Source of the DNA: [Clostridium] scindens ATCC 35704
GTDB lineage: Bacteria; Bacillota; Clostridia; Lachnospirales; Lachnospiraceae
Assembly: GCF_004295125.1 (NCBI RefSeq)
Contig: NZ_CP036170.1
Coordinates: 995,501-1,059,500, forward strand
DNA: 64,000 nucleotides
Direction of reading: 5' to 3'
Under the pieces are notes generated by a model that saw only the letters and a list, made by a program, of their open reading frames with translations, ran no database searches and was not told the origin of the DNA. This document shows positions 8,396 to 16,283 of this stretch, one piece after another. The position numbers were made by a program, and so were the translations under genes. Each line of letters opens with the position of its first letter. Within the stretch, counting starts at the first letter, position 1.

Positions 8396-9667
8396 CTAAA
8401 TCTGAATAGATAGGAACGCAGGCACTATGACTATGATCAGCACGATTGCCAGCATCAGGAACATGGGAAGCAGCAATTTCGTGCCTGCTTCTTCTCCCAG
8501 CCTTTTTGCCCTGGCTTTGCGTTCTTCGAAAGCCTGGATGGATTCCAGCCGTAATAGATGAGTGAGGCCTTTCGTTCCCTTGCGAAGATTCTGTGACAGC
8601 AGCGCCCCTAATCTGATATAAGACTGCACGTTGCATCTCCTTCCAAAATTCTCATAACTTTCTGTCTCCATAACCCCGCTTTCCATCTCGTAACACGCCT
8701 TTTTCATCTCTTCATATGCATGTCGGGCATTTCCATCTGTCTTATGTCGTTCATAATCCTCCACTACTTTTCTCCACGCTCTTTTTACAGTCATGCCTGC
8801 CCCCAGGAACAAAGCCAACTTATTGACAATTTCCGGATAGTCAAGCATCATCTGCCGCTTCTTTTCTTCTCCTTCCTTCCGGATATTCTGCTGCTTTAAG
8901 GCATACAGCAGGATGGCTATCAATATTGCCATCACGATCAAGACCAGTCCCCGGTAGTCCATCTTCTTATAATAGGAGGCTGCCTTTCCTTGTATCTTCT
9001 CCGGAAGCAGCCATACCCTTTTGGTCTTGCTATCTGCCTCCCGCTTCATAATTTCCTGCATGACCCGCTGCCCCTTTTGTTCTTTCCCGGTCAAGGCCTT
9101 CGGAAATATATTTGCCATGCACTCATATAGTGCCTGTTCCTTCGGATCTTCGCTATAGGTAAGGACAGCGCTTAGCTTTACAAGCGTCCCCTCTTGATCC
9201 AGCACGTTCTCCTGCAGTTCTCCCCTGATATTCATCACATCATAACGATCCAGCTCCCACTCAACTCCTACTGGCTCGCCCGGCACCTGCGTCACAAGAT
9301 CCATGTCATATTCTATCCTGTCCAGGCTCTCATTTTTCCCGAGAATCAGCCTGTCCAGTCTACGCATTACCCTCTGAAATAATCCCCGGACCTCTTCTTT
9401 GCTATATTGCTGCTCAGATACTTTAATCTCCACAGGTATCTTTTCTGCCGCGCCTTCCAGCAATACCTCCAGCATCTCCGTGCTCGCGCCTTGCCCATGG
9501 CTGTTCCTTACAATTTTCCCCACTGTCCTGGTAGACGCAGACATGTAATCCACAATCAGTAGGAGGATTCCCGCCAGCAGGATGGCTCCTACCGCCAGAA
9601 TCTTTATACCTCGATCCTTATGATCCTTGCTCCAAGATAATATGCGCCCAAATACATTGTCAGGCAA
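8396..9667 (-). CDS. tadC: TadC-like inner-membrane platform protein (T2SS F family)
   Basis: A 423-aa protein. An N-terminal helix (about 22-40) precedes a roughly 190-residue cytosolic region, then come further helices near 240-258 and at the C-terminus (LPMFLMLAIVLIIVIVPAFL). Between them is the T2SSF-type helical domain with DYPEIVNKLALFLGAGMTV. TadC pairs with TadB as the platform on which CpaF acts. The start is a TTG at 9667, overlapping the tadB 3' end by 64 bp with GGGGTGAT upstream. The long N-terminal insertion is larger than in typical TadC. Flp pilin and pseudopilin genes follow. Confidence 0.82.
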   Translation of the reverse strand: MPDNVFGRILSWSKDHKDRGIKILAVGAILLAGILLLIVDYMSASTRTVGKIVRNSHGQGASTEMLEVLLEGAAEKIPVEIKVSEQQYSKEEVRGLFQRVMRRLDRLILGKNESLDRIEYDMDLVTQVPGEPVGVEWELDRYDVMNIRGELQENVLDQEGTLVKLSAVLTYSEDPKEQALYECMANIFPKALTGKEQKGQRVMQEIMKREADSKTKRVWLLPEKIQGKAASYYKKMDYRGLVLIVMAILIAILLYALKQQNIRKEGEEKKRQMMLDYPEIVNKLALFLGAGMTVKRAWRKVVEDYERHKTDGNARHAYEEMKKACYEMESGVMETESYENFGRRCNVQSYIRLGALLSQNLRKGTKGLTHLLRLESIQAFEERKARAKRLGEEAGTKLLLPMFLMLAIVLIIVIVPAFLSIQI

Positions 9668-10359
9668 GCCGACATCACCCCGATTCCCATTATGTTCCCA
9701 TACAGGCTGTCCATAAATTCCGGGAAACTTAATGACATATAGCCGATAATCGCATACGGGATTGCCGCCATTACCCGAAACTCATACTTCTTCGCCGCCA
9801 GCACGGTATCTATCTCTCTTTTCACATCAATCTTGTCTCCTATCTGGTTCGCTGTATTGCGGATAATAGAAATCATATCTCCTCCGCTTTTTCTTGCAGC
9901 TGCAAATACTGCCACGAAGTTCTCCACATCCTCCTGCCCGGACCTTCCGGCAAACTCCTCCAGGATCTGCTCCATAGGTACATGAAGCCTTAGTTGTCTT
10001 GCCATCACCAGGAATTCTCGTGATATCCTTGCATCCTCAGGGTACAGAAGCCTTAATTCCTTCTGCGCCTCAAGAAGGGCATTCTCTACGGAATATCCTG
10101 TATTCAGGGCTGATGCCATGGCTTGGATCGCTTCCTTGAACTGCAGTAGGAATTCCTGATCTTTTTTGCGAGCCACCTCTTCTGCCATCATCTTAAAATG
10201 CCAGGCCCATACGGGAAGCAGTGGCAGCAACATCCAGAATGAACGGTAGTACAGCCAGGCGGTCACTAAGGTAACTGCGCCTGACTTAATTGTGATCATC
10301 GCAAGTTCCTTCTTGGTCATATCCTGCCATCTTGAGTTTCTGATCGTTCGTAATCTCAT
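9604..10359 (-). CDS. tadB: TadB-like inner-membrane platform protein (T2SS F family)
   Basis: A 251-aa protein with two N-terminal helices around residues 25-60, a T2SSF helical domain (QFKEAIQAMASALNTGYSVENA, quoted here only as the ALNTGYSVENAL core) and C-terminal helices. It is the partner of TadC in the Tad pilus base. The frame opens 60 codons upstream, but GGAGGAAGATAC just before ATG 10359 marks the start. The gene overlaps cpaF by 74 bp at its 5' end and tadC by 64 bp at its 3' end. Such long overlaps suggest strict translational coupling within the operon. Confidence 0.85.
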   Translation of the reverse strand: MRLRTIRNSRWQDMTKKELAMITIKSGAVTLVTAWLYYRSFWMLLPLLPVWAWHFKMMAEEVARKKDQEFLLQFKEAIQAMASALNTGYSVENALLEAQKELRLLYPEDARISREFLVMARQLRLHVPMEQILEEFAGRSGQEDVENFVAVFAAARKSGGDMISIIRNTANQIGDKIDVKREIDTVLAAKKYEFRVMAAIPYAIIGYMSLSFPEFMDSLYGNIMGIGVMSACLTMYLGAYYLGARIIRIEV

Positions 10360-11518
10360 GTATCTTCCTCCAATTCCCCGTGATTTTCCCTGCCTTCTCT
10401 CCTTCTTCTTCATACTTATACAATGACTGAAGGCATATCTTTCCGTTCTCATATCCCAGAACCTCCGACACTTCAAGCAATTTTCGACTCTTATCCCGCA
10501 GTCTCCCCAGATGGACGATGATATCAATGCCCGAGGCAATCTGCCTTTGAATTGCCGGCAAAGGCAGATTCATCCCCATCAATACCATCGTCTCCAGCCT
10601 GGCAAGCATATCTGCCGTACTGTTGGCATGTCCGGTACTAAGACTGCCATCGTGTCCGGTATTTAGGGCCTGCAGCATATCGATCGCCTCCGCTCCCCGG
10701 ACCTCGCCCACAATGATCCTGTCCGGGCGCATCCTCAGGGCCGACTTGATCAGGTCGCGGATCGTTACGGCGCCAGTCCCCTCCACATTGGGATTCCTTG
10801 CCTCAAGACTGACCAGATTGGGGATATCCTGCAATTTTAATTCTGCGTTGTCTTCAATGGTTATAATTCTTTCATCCTTTGGAATATACTGCGATAATGC
10901 ATTTAAGAAAGTGGTTTTTCCGGAACCAGTCCCTCCACTTATGAATATGTTATATCCGGCTGCCACCAGAGCGGCCAGAAAATCAGATATTTCTTTACTG
11001 ATGGAATTCCATGCAATCAGCTGATCCATGGTAATGGCATCTTTTCCAAATTTTCTTATCGTAACAATTGGCCCGTTCACTGCCACTGGCTCTAGCACAA
11101 CATTGACCCGGGAGCCATCGGCCAGCCTGGCGTCCACGATAGGAGATGCTTCATTTACCAGACGGTTAGAACTCGCTACGATCTGCTGAATGACATCTTC
11201 CAGTTTTTCCTTCGACAGGAACCGCTTGTCCGACTTATGGATTCTGCCATCCCGTTCAAAGAAGATACTTCTTGTACCGTTAATCATGATCTCTGTAATT
11301 CCTTCATCTTCCAGAAACTCTTGAAGCAGGTCCAGCTTGCGGAATGCATTGAATAATTCCTTGCCCAGTTCCGTCTTGCGCGAAAGAGAAAGATACTCTT
11401 CTGAAGACGCTTCCTGAAGAACCCGGTAGATCAGTTCCGTCAGTTCCTCATCTTCTATCTCCCTGGTCATATCCAGTTCTTCCAGAATCCTGGCATGCAG
11501 CTGTTCTGCCTGTATCAT
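10286..11518 (-). CDS. cpaF: CpaF/TadA pilus assembly ATPase
   Basis: A 410-aa secretion ATPase of the GspE/VirB11 superfamily. The N-terminal domain (to about 150) includes FLEDEGITEIMINGT, typical of CpaF. The P-loop is SGGTGSGKTTF (about 194-204), followed by the Asp box (IITIEDNAEL), Walker B region (MRPDRIIVGEVRGAEA) and His box (STGHANSTADMLARLE). It powers Flp pilus assembly on the cytoplasmic face. Its ATG overlaps the tadZ stop (ATGA). The C-terminal ~60 residues overlap the tadB reading frame. Confidence 0.95.
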   Translation of the reverse strand: MIQAEQLHARILEELDMTREIEDEELTELIYRVLQEASSEEYLSLSRKTELGKELFNAFRKLDLLQEFLEDEGITEIMINGTRSIFFERDGRIHKSDKRFLSKEKLEDVIQQIVASSNRLVNEASPIVDARLADGSRVNVVLEPVAVNGPIVTIRKFGKDAITMDQLIAWNSISKEISDFLAALVAAGYNIFISGGTGSGKTTFLNALSQYIPKDERIITIEDNAELKLQDIPNLVSLEARNPNVEGTGAVTIRDLIKSALRMRPDRIIVGEVRGAEAIDMLQALNTGHDGSLSTGHANSTADMLARLETMVLMGMNLPLPAIQRQIASGIDIIVHLGRLRDKSRKLLEVSEVLGYENGKICLQSLYKYEEEGEKAGKITGNWRKIHEITNDQKLKMAGYDQEGTCDDHN

Positions 11519-12432
11519 CGCTCCAGCTCCTTTTTCACCAGTTTCTTCTTCACATCCTCATAGCCAAGCAGCCTTAGTTCCTCTTCAAACTGGAACAGTT
11601 TGGCCCTGGCAGCCGGATCCCTCGCCACGGGCACCATCACTTCCGTACATTGCCTGAGAACTCCATATACATCCTGTATTCCTTCGTCTATATCCAGTAT
11701 CAGGACATCATAGATGGCGCACTGCTCAATCTGCATAAGAAGGCTCGTCCATTCCTCGGGCGTGACTGCCTTTATGTCTTCGGATACCCGGAACGGGAGC
11801 AGATAGTCCAGCGATTCCATATGCTTTGCCAGCGTGGTAAGTATCATTCCGAAGTTCCGGCTTTCCTGGCGGGAATAGTAGATCAGATCTGCCAGCGTCT
11901 GCCCTTCCTCTGGAAAATGACCGCCGATCCCTCCATACAGTTCCATATTGATATACAGGACATTATAAGATACGGCCAGTTCCTTTCCCATTTCCAGCCC
12001 ATAACCAGTCTTTCCCGTGCGGTGTACCGGCGAGAAAATCCCGATGATCCGCATCTGCCTTTTCTTTGCCGCTTGGAGAAATAATCCTTCTTCTTCTCCT
12101 TTTAGGCCACACTGGCAGATGACCTCCGCAAGAATGGCCTCCCCCGATTGATATCGGTATACCGGGATTTCTAGAGGCCCAGTACTCGCACTTGCCGTCT
12201 CTGTCAGGACGAACACGCTCCCCGCCTGGATCTCCTTTCTCATCTCCTGCGAATAACCGCTACTGATAAGAAGGATATCAATCGCCTTCTCCTGCTGGAT
12301 TTTCCGTGCTTGTTCCGGGTCGCTGCACACCTGCACTTGCAGCGCGAGTTCCTTTTTCTTTGTCAGATACGCCGCGAACGCAGAGGCATACTTCTCTTCC
12401 TGGTCGCAAATAACCAGACTCTTGCTGCTCAC
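11515..12432 (-). CDS. tadZ: TadZ/CpaE-like atypical receiver plus ParA-type ATPase
   Basis: A 305-aa protein. Residues 1-125 form an atypical receiver-like domain without a clear phospho-acceptor Asp. Residues 130-300 form a MinD/ParA-like P-loop domain with a deviant Walker A (SPVHRTGKTGYGLEM; signature Lys position replaced by His/Arg, catalytic GKT kept) and YDVLILDIDEG as Walker B. TadZ proteins localise the Tad machine to a cell pole. It starts with GTG at 12432 after GAGGAGGG and is the first gene of the minus-strand Tad operon, behind the promoter near 12554-12583. Confidence 0.85.
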   Translation of the reverse strand: MSSKSLVICDQEEKYASAFAAYLTKKKELALQVQVCSDPEQARKIQQEKAIDILLISSGYSQEMRKEIQAGSVFVLTETASASTGPLEIPVYRYQSGEAILAEVICQCGLKGEEEGLFLQAAKKRQMRIIGIFSPVHRTGKTGYGLEMGKELAVSYNVLYINMELYGGIGGHFPEEGQTLADLIYYSRQESRNFGMILTTLAKHMESLDYLLPFRVSEDIKAVTPEEWTSLLMQIEQCAIYDVLILDIDEGIQDVYGVLRQCTEVMVPVARDPAARAKLFQFEEELRLLGYEDVKKKLVKKELER

Positions 12433-12524
12433 GTAAAATCCCTCCTCTGTTGCTGTCTTATCATGTCTGTGTGATCTTCCGCCGATACGGCATAGAATCT
12501 ATCAATAGAATTAGATAATCAGAT

Positions 12525-12583
12525 ACAAGTCACCAGATGTAACTTGTAGAACGATTATAAACCACATATTTCCTGTTTGTCCA
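12525..12583 (-). promoter_or_regulatory. Promoter and inverted repeat ahead of the Tad operon
   Basis: Reading the minus strand, TGGACA (12583-12578) and TATAAT (12559-12554) are separated by 18 bp, a good sigma-A promoter for tadZ. Downstream in the leader, ACAAGT and ACTTGT (12525-12530 and 12542-12547) form an inverted repeat with an 11-bp spacer that itself contains ACC..GGT symmetry. It could be an operator or a leader hairpin. I looked for a c-di-GMP riboswitch here because pilus operons often have one, and found none. Confidence 0.55.
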
Positions 12584-12619
12584 TCCCTTTTTTAAAAAAG
12601 GTAGAACTTTGTGCAACCC

Positions 12620-12829
12620 TTACAAAATCTGGTAGAAAGTAATGCCGTAAAGTAGCGCGACCCCTGGTATTCCAAAGACCCCGGACGTCAAAAATGTCAT
12701 CGGATTCATGCCAACCTGCGCAGAAATCCCCTTAGAAGCCAAAAACTCATTTACAAAAAAAATAATTGCAATGCCTATGATTGCCCGTACTAAAAAATTA
12801 ACTAAAATATGAGGTTTCTGCTCCGGCAT
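12620..12829 (-). CDS. bofA: BofA-like pro-sigma-K processing inhibitor
   Basis: A 69-aa membrane protein with one long helix (NFLVRAIIGIAIIFFVNEFL) and a second hydrophobic segment. It ends with the BofA-type FGIPGVALLYGI motif. In Bacillus, BofA holds the SpoIVFB protease inactive in the outer forespore membrane until late sporulation. The open frame runs 22 codons further, but GGAGGGTGAAT before ATG 12829 sets the start. A yaaL-type gene lies divergently 120 bp away. In Bacillus yaaL and bofA are adjacent and codirectional, so the pairing is kept while the orientation differs. Confidence 0.8.
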   Translation of the reverse strand: MPEQKPHILVNFLVRAIIGIAIIFFVNEFLASKGISAQVGMNPMTFLTSGVFGIPGVALLYGITFYQIL

Positions 12830-12949
12830 ATTCACCCTCCCAAATTCATTTCCTAATTCCATATATATCCTCGTATCTGGTATTTTATTCTTCAAATCTG
12901 CCTATACTAGAAAAAAGAAAACCAAGCGATACAGCAATGGAGGTGGATT

Positions 12950-13189
12950 ATGAGATTATTTGAGCGAGGAAGTGCTGCCGAAGAAGATATATACAGGCGC
13001 TTATCCTTCGATCCCCAGTGCAATACTTTGATTGAAGAGATCGCCCAGGCAAGGCAGGAAATCGAAGATGCATACAACAACTTTCAGAATGCCTCAGACC
13101 CGGACTTGATCGACTGCTATATCTACAAAGGCAATGCTGCCTGGAAACGCTACCGTTTCCTTCTGCGGCAGGCCAAGATGATTTCATAA
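12950..13189 (+). CDS. DUF2508 (YaaL-like) small protein
   Basis: A 79-aa soluble, charged helical protein (LIEEIAQARQEIEDAYNNF, then DLIDCYIYKGNAAWKRYRFL) matching the YaaL/DUF2508 family by its I-D-A-Y and Y-I-Y patterns. GGAGGTGGATT precedes ATG 12950. No biochemical function is known for the family; its conserved neighbour is bofA, present here divergently. A very strong 26-bp hairpin follows. Confidence 0.75.
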   Translation: MRLFERGSAAEEDIYRRLSFDPQCNTLIEEIAQARQEIEDAYNNFQNASDPDLIDCYIYKGNAAWKRYRFLLRQAKMIS

Positions 13190-13203
13190 GCATAGTTTTA
13201 TAA

Positions 13204-13267
13204 GCAAGAATAAAGAAAGGGAAGATCCCACCTGACCGGCCGGGATCTTCCCTTTCCTTATTCTTGC
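13204..13267. terminator. 26-bp near-perfect hairpin, bidirectional terminator
   Basis: Arms 13204-13229 and 13242-13267 match at 25 of 26 positions around a 12-nt loop; the GC-rich core is GGGAAGATCCC/GGGATCTTCCC. It lies between the convergent yaaL-like gene and comEB. T-tracts are weak, so the great stem length may compensate. Confidence 0.75.
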
Positions 13268-13272
13268 CAGGC

Positions 13273-13761
13273 TTACAGCCTGATGGTAATCTCTCTTTGC
13301 GTACGGTGGTACTGATGGTAATTCACGCCTGCCGCATCAAACATCCGCATGGATGCCTTCACAGAGGACGTATCTTCATATTTATTGCAATCATAGATCA
13401 CTTCCTTAATCCCGCTTTGAATGATCGCCTTGGCGCATTCATTGCATGGAAAGAGAGACACATACAGTTTCGCTCCTTCCAGGCTTCCGCCCCGGTAGTT
13501 AAGGATCGCATTCAATTCGCTGTGCACCGTATATACATATTTGGTCTCCAACGGGTCGTCCCCTTCCCTCACCCATGGGAATTCATCATCAGAGCATCCC
13601 ATCGGCAGTCCATTATATCCCATGGACAGAATCTTGTTATCCTGGCTTACGATACAGCAGCCAACCTGCGTATTCGGGTCTTTGGAACGCATGCCGGATA
13701 ACATGGCTACACCCATAAAGTACTCGTCCCAACTGATATAGTCTTTCCTCTTGCTGCCCAT
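13273..13761 (-). CDS. dCMP deaminase (ComEB family)
   Basis: A 162-aa zinc-dependent deaminase. The zinc and catalytic residues appear as VHSELNA (H-x-E) and PCNECAKAII (PCxxC), with NTQVGCCIVSQDNKILSMGYNG, quoted here as the N-terminal family signature around VGCCIV and GYNG. It converts dCMP to dUMP for dTMP synthesis. Two in-frame ATGs lie six bases apart; AAGGAGGTA is 8 bases before the second (13761), which is chosen. It precedes no late competence genes here; upp lies 30 bp upstream on the same strand, forming a pyrimidine salvage pair. Confidence 0.92.
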   Translation of the reverse strand: MGSKRKDYISWDEYFMGVAMLSGMRSKDPNTQVGCCIVSQDNKILSMGYNGLPMGCSDDEFPWVREGDDPLETKYVYTVHSELNAILNYRGGSLEGAKLYVSLFPCNECAKAIIQSGIKEVIYDCNKYEDTSSVKASMRMFDAAGVNYHQYHRTQREITIRL

Positions 13762-13791
13762 ATGCATTACCTCCTTACCGCAGATATGCCA

Positions 13792-14421
13792 TTACTTGGT
13801 TCCAAAGATACGGTCTCCCGCATCCCCCAGCCCCGGCACGATGTATTTCTGCTCATTCAGATGATCATCCAGAGCCCCAATATACAGATCCACATCCGGG
13901 TGTGCCTTTGTCATCCGCTCCACGCCTTCCGGCGCCGCAATGATGCACATGAACCGGATATTCTTCACGCCCTTGTCCTTCAGCATCTGGATCGCCGCAA
14001 CGCTGGATCCGCCGGTAGCCAGCATGGGATCCACCACGAAGACTTCTCTTTCATCACAGTCAGCCGGAAGCTTGCAGTAATACTCCACCGGCTCAAAAGT
14101 CTCAGGATCACGGTACAGGCCAATATGCCCTACCTTTGCGGCAGGTATCATATTCAGTATGCCGTCCACCATGCCGATCCCCGCTCTCAGGATTGGCACT
14201 ACCGCCATCTTTTTTCCACTTAATTCCTGGCCCACCGTCTCGCAGATTGGAGTCTTAATCTTTACATCCTGAAGCTTCAGATTCCTTGTAGCCTCATAGC
14301 ACATCAGTGCCGCAATCTCTCCCACAACTGCCCGGAAATCCCTGGATCCTACGTTCTCCTGACGGATATAGCTGATCTTATGCTTAATCAGCGGATGATC
14401 CATGATCTGTACGTTAGACAT
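13792..14421 (-). CDS. upp: Uracil phosphoribosyltransferase
   Basis: A 209-aa enzyme of standard length converting uracil and PRPP to UMP. It begins with [17 protein letters not shown] and has the PRPP-binding loop [12 protein letters not shown] (about 128-139). The uracil-site segment is [20 protein letters not shown], with GDAGDR at the end. GAGGAGGAAG precedes the ATG. It is cotranscribed with comEB and probably with the upstream Sua5 gene, 41 bp away. Confidence 0.97.
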   Translation of the reverse strand: MSNVQIMDHPLIKHKISYIRQENVGSRDFRAVVGEIAALMCYEATRNLKLQDVKIKTPICETVGQELSGKKMAVVPILRAGIGMVDGILNMIPAAKVGHIGLYRDPETFEPVEYYCKLPADCDEREVFVVDPMLATGGSSVAAIQMLKDKGVKNIRFMCIIAAPEGVERMTKAHPDVDLYIGALDDHLNEQKYIVPGLGDAGDRIFGTK

Positions 14422-14461
14422 CTTTTCTTCCTCCTCATTTGTCCTTATTATTTATTAGTGT

Positions 14462-15520
14462 TTATATATGAATCACGTGATGTCCGGCTGCCTTCAGCAG
14501 GCGGTTCATAATCGCGCTCCCAATCCCTCCTGTGGCAAATGCCTCGCTGTAGATATAATCAACGCCGTCATTGTCAAATTCCCGCAGGATGCCATAGAGG
14601 CTTCCCGCTATAGTCGCTTCATCCTCCCTGGTGCCTATGCTCTTTACATCTCCTGCCGGATAGCATCCTACCGTCTCCTCGGTTCCAATGATCCCCACCT
14701 TCAGACCTTCTTCCAGTTTCTCTGCCGCCAGGCTGTTGATCTTGGCAATTACCTCTTTGATTTCACCCTCTACAATAGTCAATTCCGCTTTCGGCGCATA
14801 ATGCCTGTATTTCATGCCCGGAGCCTTGGGGGTCTTTTTACTGTCCGGCGTTATCAATGTCTTGTCCACCGACACTTCTCCGATCAGTTCTGTCAGCATC
14901 TCCCGGGTAATGGCGCCGGGACGGAGGATCATTGGCGGCACAACCGTCATATCCAGTATGGTAGACTCCACGCCTATGTCCACGGAGCCTCCATCAATAA
15001 TCATATCAATCTTCCCTGTCATATCTTCTTCCACATGCAGGGCTGTCGTAGGGCTTGGCCTTCCCGATGTATTCGCGCTGGGGGCAGCTATATAGCCGCC
15101 TCCTGCATCGATCACTTCCCGGGCTATCTCGTGGCTTGGCATGCGGACTGCCACCGTATCAAGACCGCCGGTAGTTCCATATGGGACAATGCCGCTCTTA
15201 TCAAAGATCATGGTAAGCGGCCCCGGCCAATACTTGTCGGCAATAACCTTAGCCGCCTCCGGTATGAAAGAGGTAATCTTTGCAAGGTCATCCATGTTGG
15301 TTATATGGATGATTAAAGGATTGTCGGATGGCCTTCCCTTGGCAGCATATATTTTTTGCGCTGCGTGCTCATTCAGCGCGTCTGCCCCCAGTCCATATAC
15401 GGTTTCTGTCGGAAATGCCACCAGGCCTCCTTCTCTTAGTATGCGTCCGGCTTCTCTTATAATATATGTATTTATTTTGTTTTTATCTATTTTCTCTATT
15501 ATTGTTCTCATAGATTTCAT
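14462..15520 (-). CDS. L-threonylcarbamoyladenylate synthase (Sua5/YwlC family)
   Basis: About 352 aa, the long two-domain form: an N-terminal YrdC domain (GGLVAFPTETVYGLGADA and KGRPSDNPLIIHI, substrate-binding lysine and arginine) to about residue 210, and a C-terminal Sua5 domain (KAPGMKYRHYAP linker). It makes threonylcarbamoyl-AMP for the t6A37 modification of ANN-decoding tRNAs. The start is not decided: ATG 15520 and ATG 15511 both lack a clear SD, and the gene begins 12 bp after the cwlD stop, so coupling is possible. A TATAAT just before the start may be a promoter instead. Confidence 0.9.
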   Translation of the reverse strand: MKSMRTIIEKIDKNKINTYIIREAGRILREGGLVAFPTETVYGLGADALNEHAAQKIYAAKGRPSDNPLIIHITNMDDLAKITSFIPEAAKVIADKYWPGPLTMIFDKSGIVPYGTTGGLDTVAVRMPSHEIAREVIDAGGGYIAAPSANTSGRPSPTTALHVEEDMTGKIDMIIDGGSVDIGVESTILDMTVVPPMILRPGAITREMLTELIGEVSVDKTLITPDSKKTPKAPGMKYRHYAPKAELTIVEGEIKEVIAKINSLAAEKLEEGLKVGIIGTEETVGCYPAGDVKSIGTREDEATIAGSLYGILREFDNDGVDYIYSEAFATGGIGSAIMNRLLKAAGHHVIHI

Positions 15521-15531
15521 TATACTACACT

Positions 15532-16212
15532 CTACTTCGACAGACAAGTTCGGATTCCCTGAGTAATTGCTTCCGCCAGCTGCTGCTGATACTCCTTCGT
15601 GACTAATTTTTCCGCCTCTTCATTGTTGCTCAAGAATCCGCATTCTACAATTACTGTCGGAACCTCCGTTCTCTTAAGCATATAGTATGTATCATTGGCC
15701 TTTGCCTGCCTGGTATTATCGCTATCCACGGCCAGCAGCGCTTTCTGCATGATTACCGCCGCCTTTTCTCCATCGCTGGAATGGGAATAGTAGAATACCT
15801 GGGCTCCATGGATCCCCTCCTCATGATAACTGTTCTGATGAATGCTGACTACCATTGCCGGCTTCGTCTTGTTGATCACATCGACCCGCGCCTTCATATC
15901 CTGGATCTTCTGATTCTGGTCACTTTCCTTAGCCAGCGTGGCATCCTCCTTACGGGTCATGACTACGGTCACGCCCTCTTTTTCCAGAAGCTTCTTGACC
16001 TTCTTGGCAATCTTTAAGTTTATGTCTTTCTCCAATGCATCATTCACTCCGATTTTGCCCGGATCGCTCCCGCCGTGTCCCGCATCTATGACTACGGTAG
16101 CGCTTCCTTTCTTTACATCCCCGCTGGATACATATTTCTCCAAATTCTTGCTGACGGCCAGCAGCCCTGCCAGCGCCAGCACCAGGACTGCGAACTCTAC
16201 TTTTTTACGCAA
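15532..16212 (-). CDS. cwlD: CwlD-like N-acetylmuramoyl-L-alanine amidase
   Basis: A 226-aa amidase_3 enzyme. It has an N-terminal hydrophobic anchor (about 5-25), then VVIDAGHGGSDPG (zinc His and neighbouring Gly), the second zinc His in VSIHQN and the catalytic Glu in VIVECGFLSN. CwlD removes peptide side chains from peptidoglycan so muramic-delta-lactam can form in the spore cortex. The start is TTG at 16212 behind AGGAGG. That SD lies within the 3' arm of a long hairpin and the spacer to the TTG is a T-run (see the separate entry). Confidence 0.9.
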   Translation of the reverse strand: MRKKVEFAVLVLALAGLLAVSKNLEKYVSSGDVKKGSATVVIDAGHGGSDPGKIGVNDALEKDINLKIAKKVKKLLEKEGVTVVMTRKEDATLAKESDQNQKIQDMKARVDVINKTKPAMVVSIHQNSYHEEGIHGAQVFYYSHSSDGEKAAVIMQKALLAVDSDNTRQAKANDTYYMLKRTEVPTVIVECGFLSNNEEAEKLVTKEYQQQLAEAITQGIRTCLSK

Positions 16213-16265
16213 AAAAATACCTCCTGACAGTCTATATATTGATTAAATATATGACTGCCGGAAGT
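16211..16265 (-). promoter_or_regulatory. Hairpin-terminator that contains the cwlD ribosome site
   Basis: In the minus-strand RNA the 5' arm ACUUCCGGCAGUC-AUAUAU (16265-16247) pairs with AUAUAU-A-GACUGUC-A-GGAGGU (to 16219), with two G·U pairs and two bulged A residues. The GGAGGU is the cwlD SD. It is followed by A and seven U, and the last U residues begin the TTG start codon. It can end transcription from the upstream GH18 gene and would hide the SD in read-through RNA. Confidence 0.6.
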
Positions 16266-16283
16266 ATTTTATATTTTATTTCA

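Noticed and set aside
12433-12619. c-di-GMP riboswitch before the Tad operon
   Set aside because: None of the conserved riboswitch core words is present; only a promoter and an inverted repeat can be supported.
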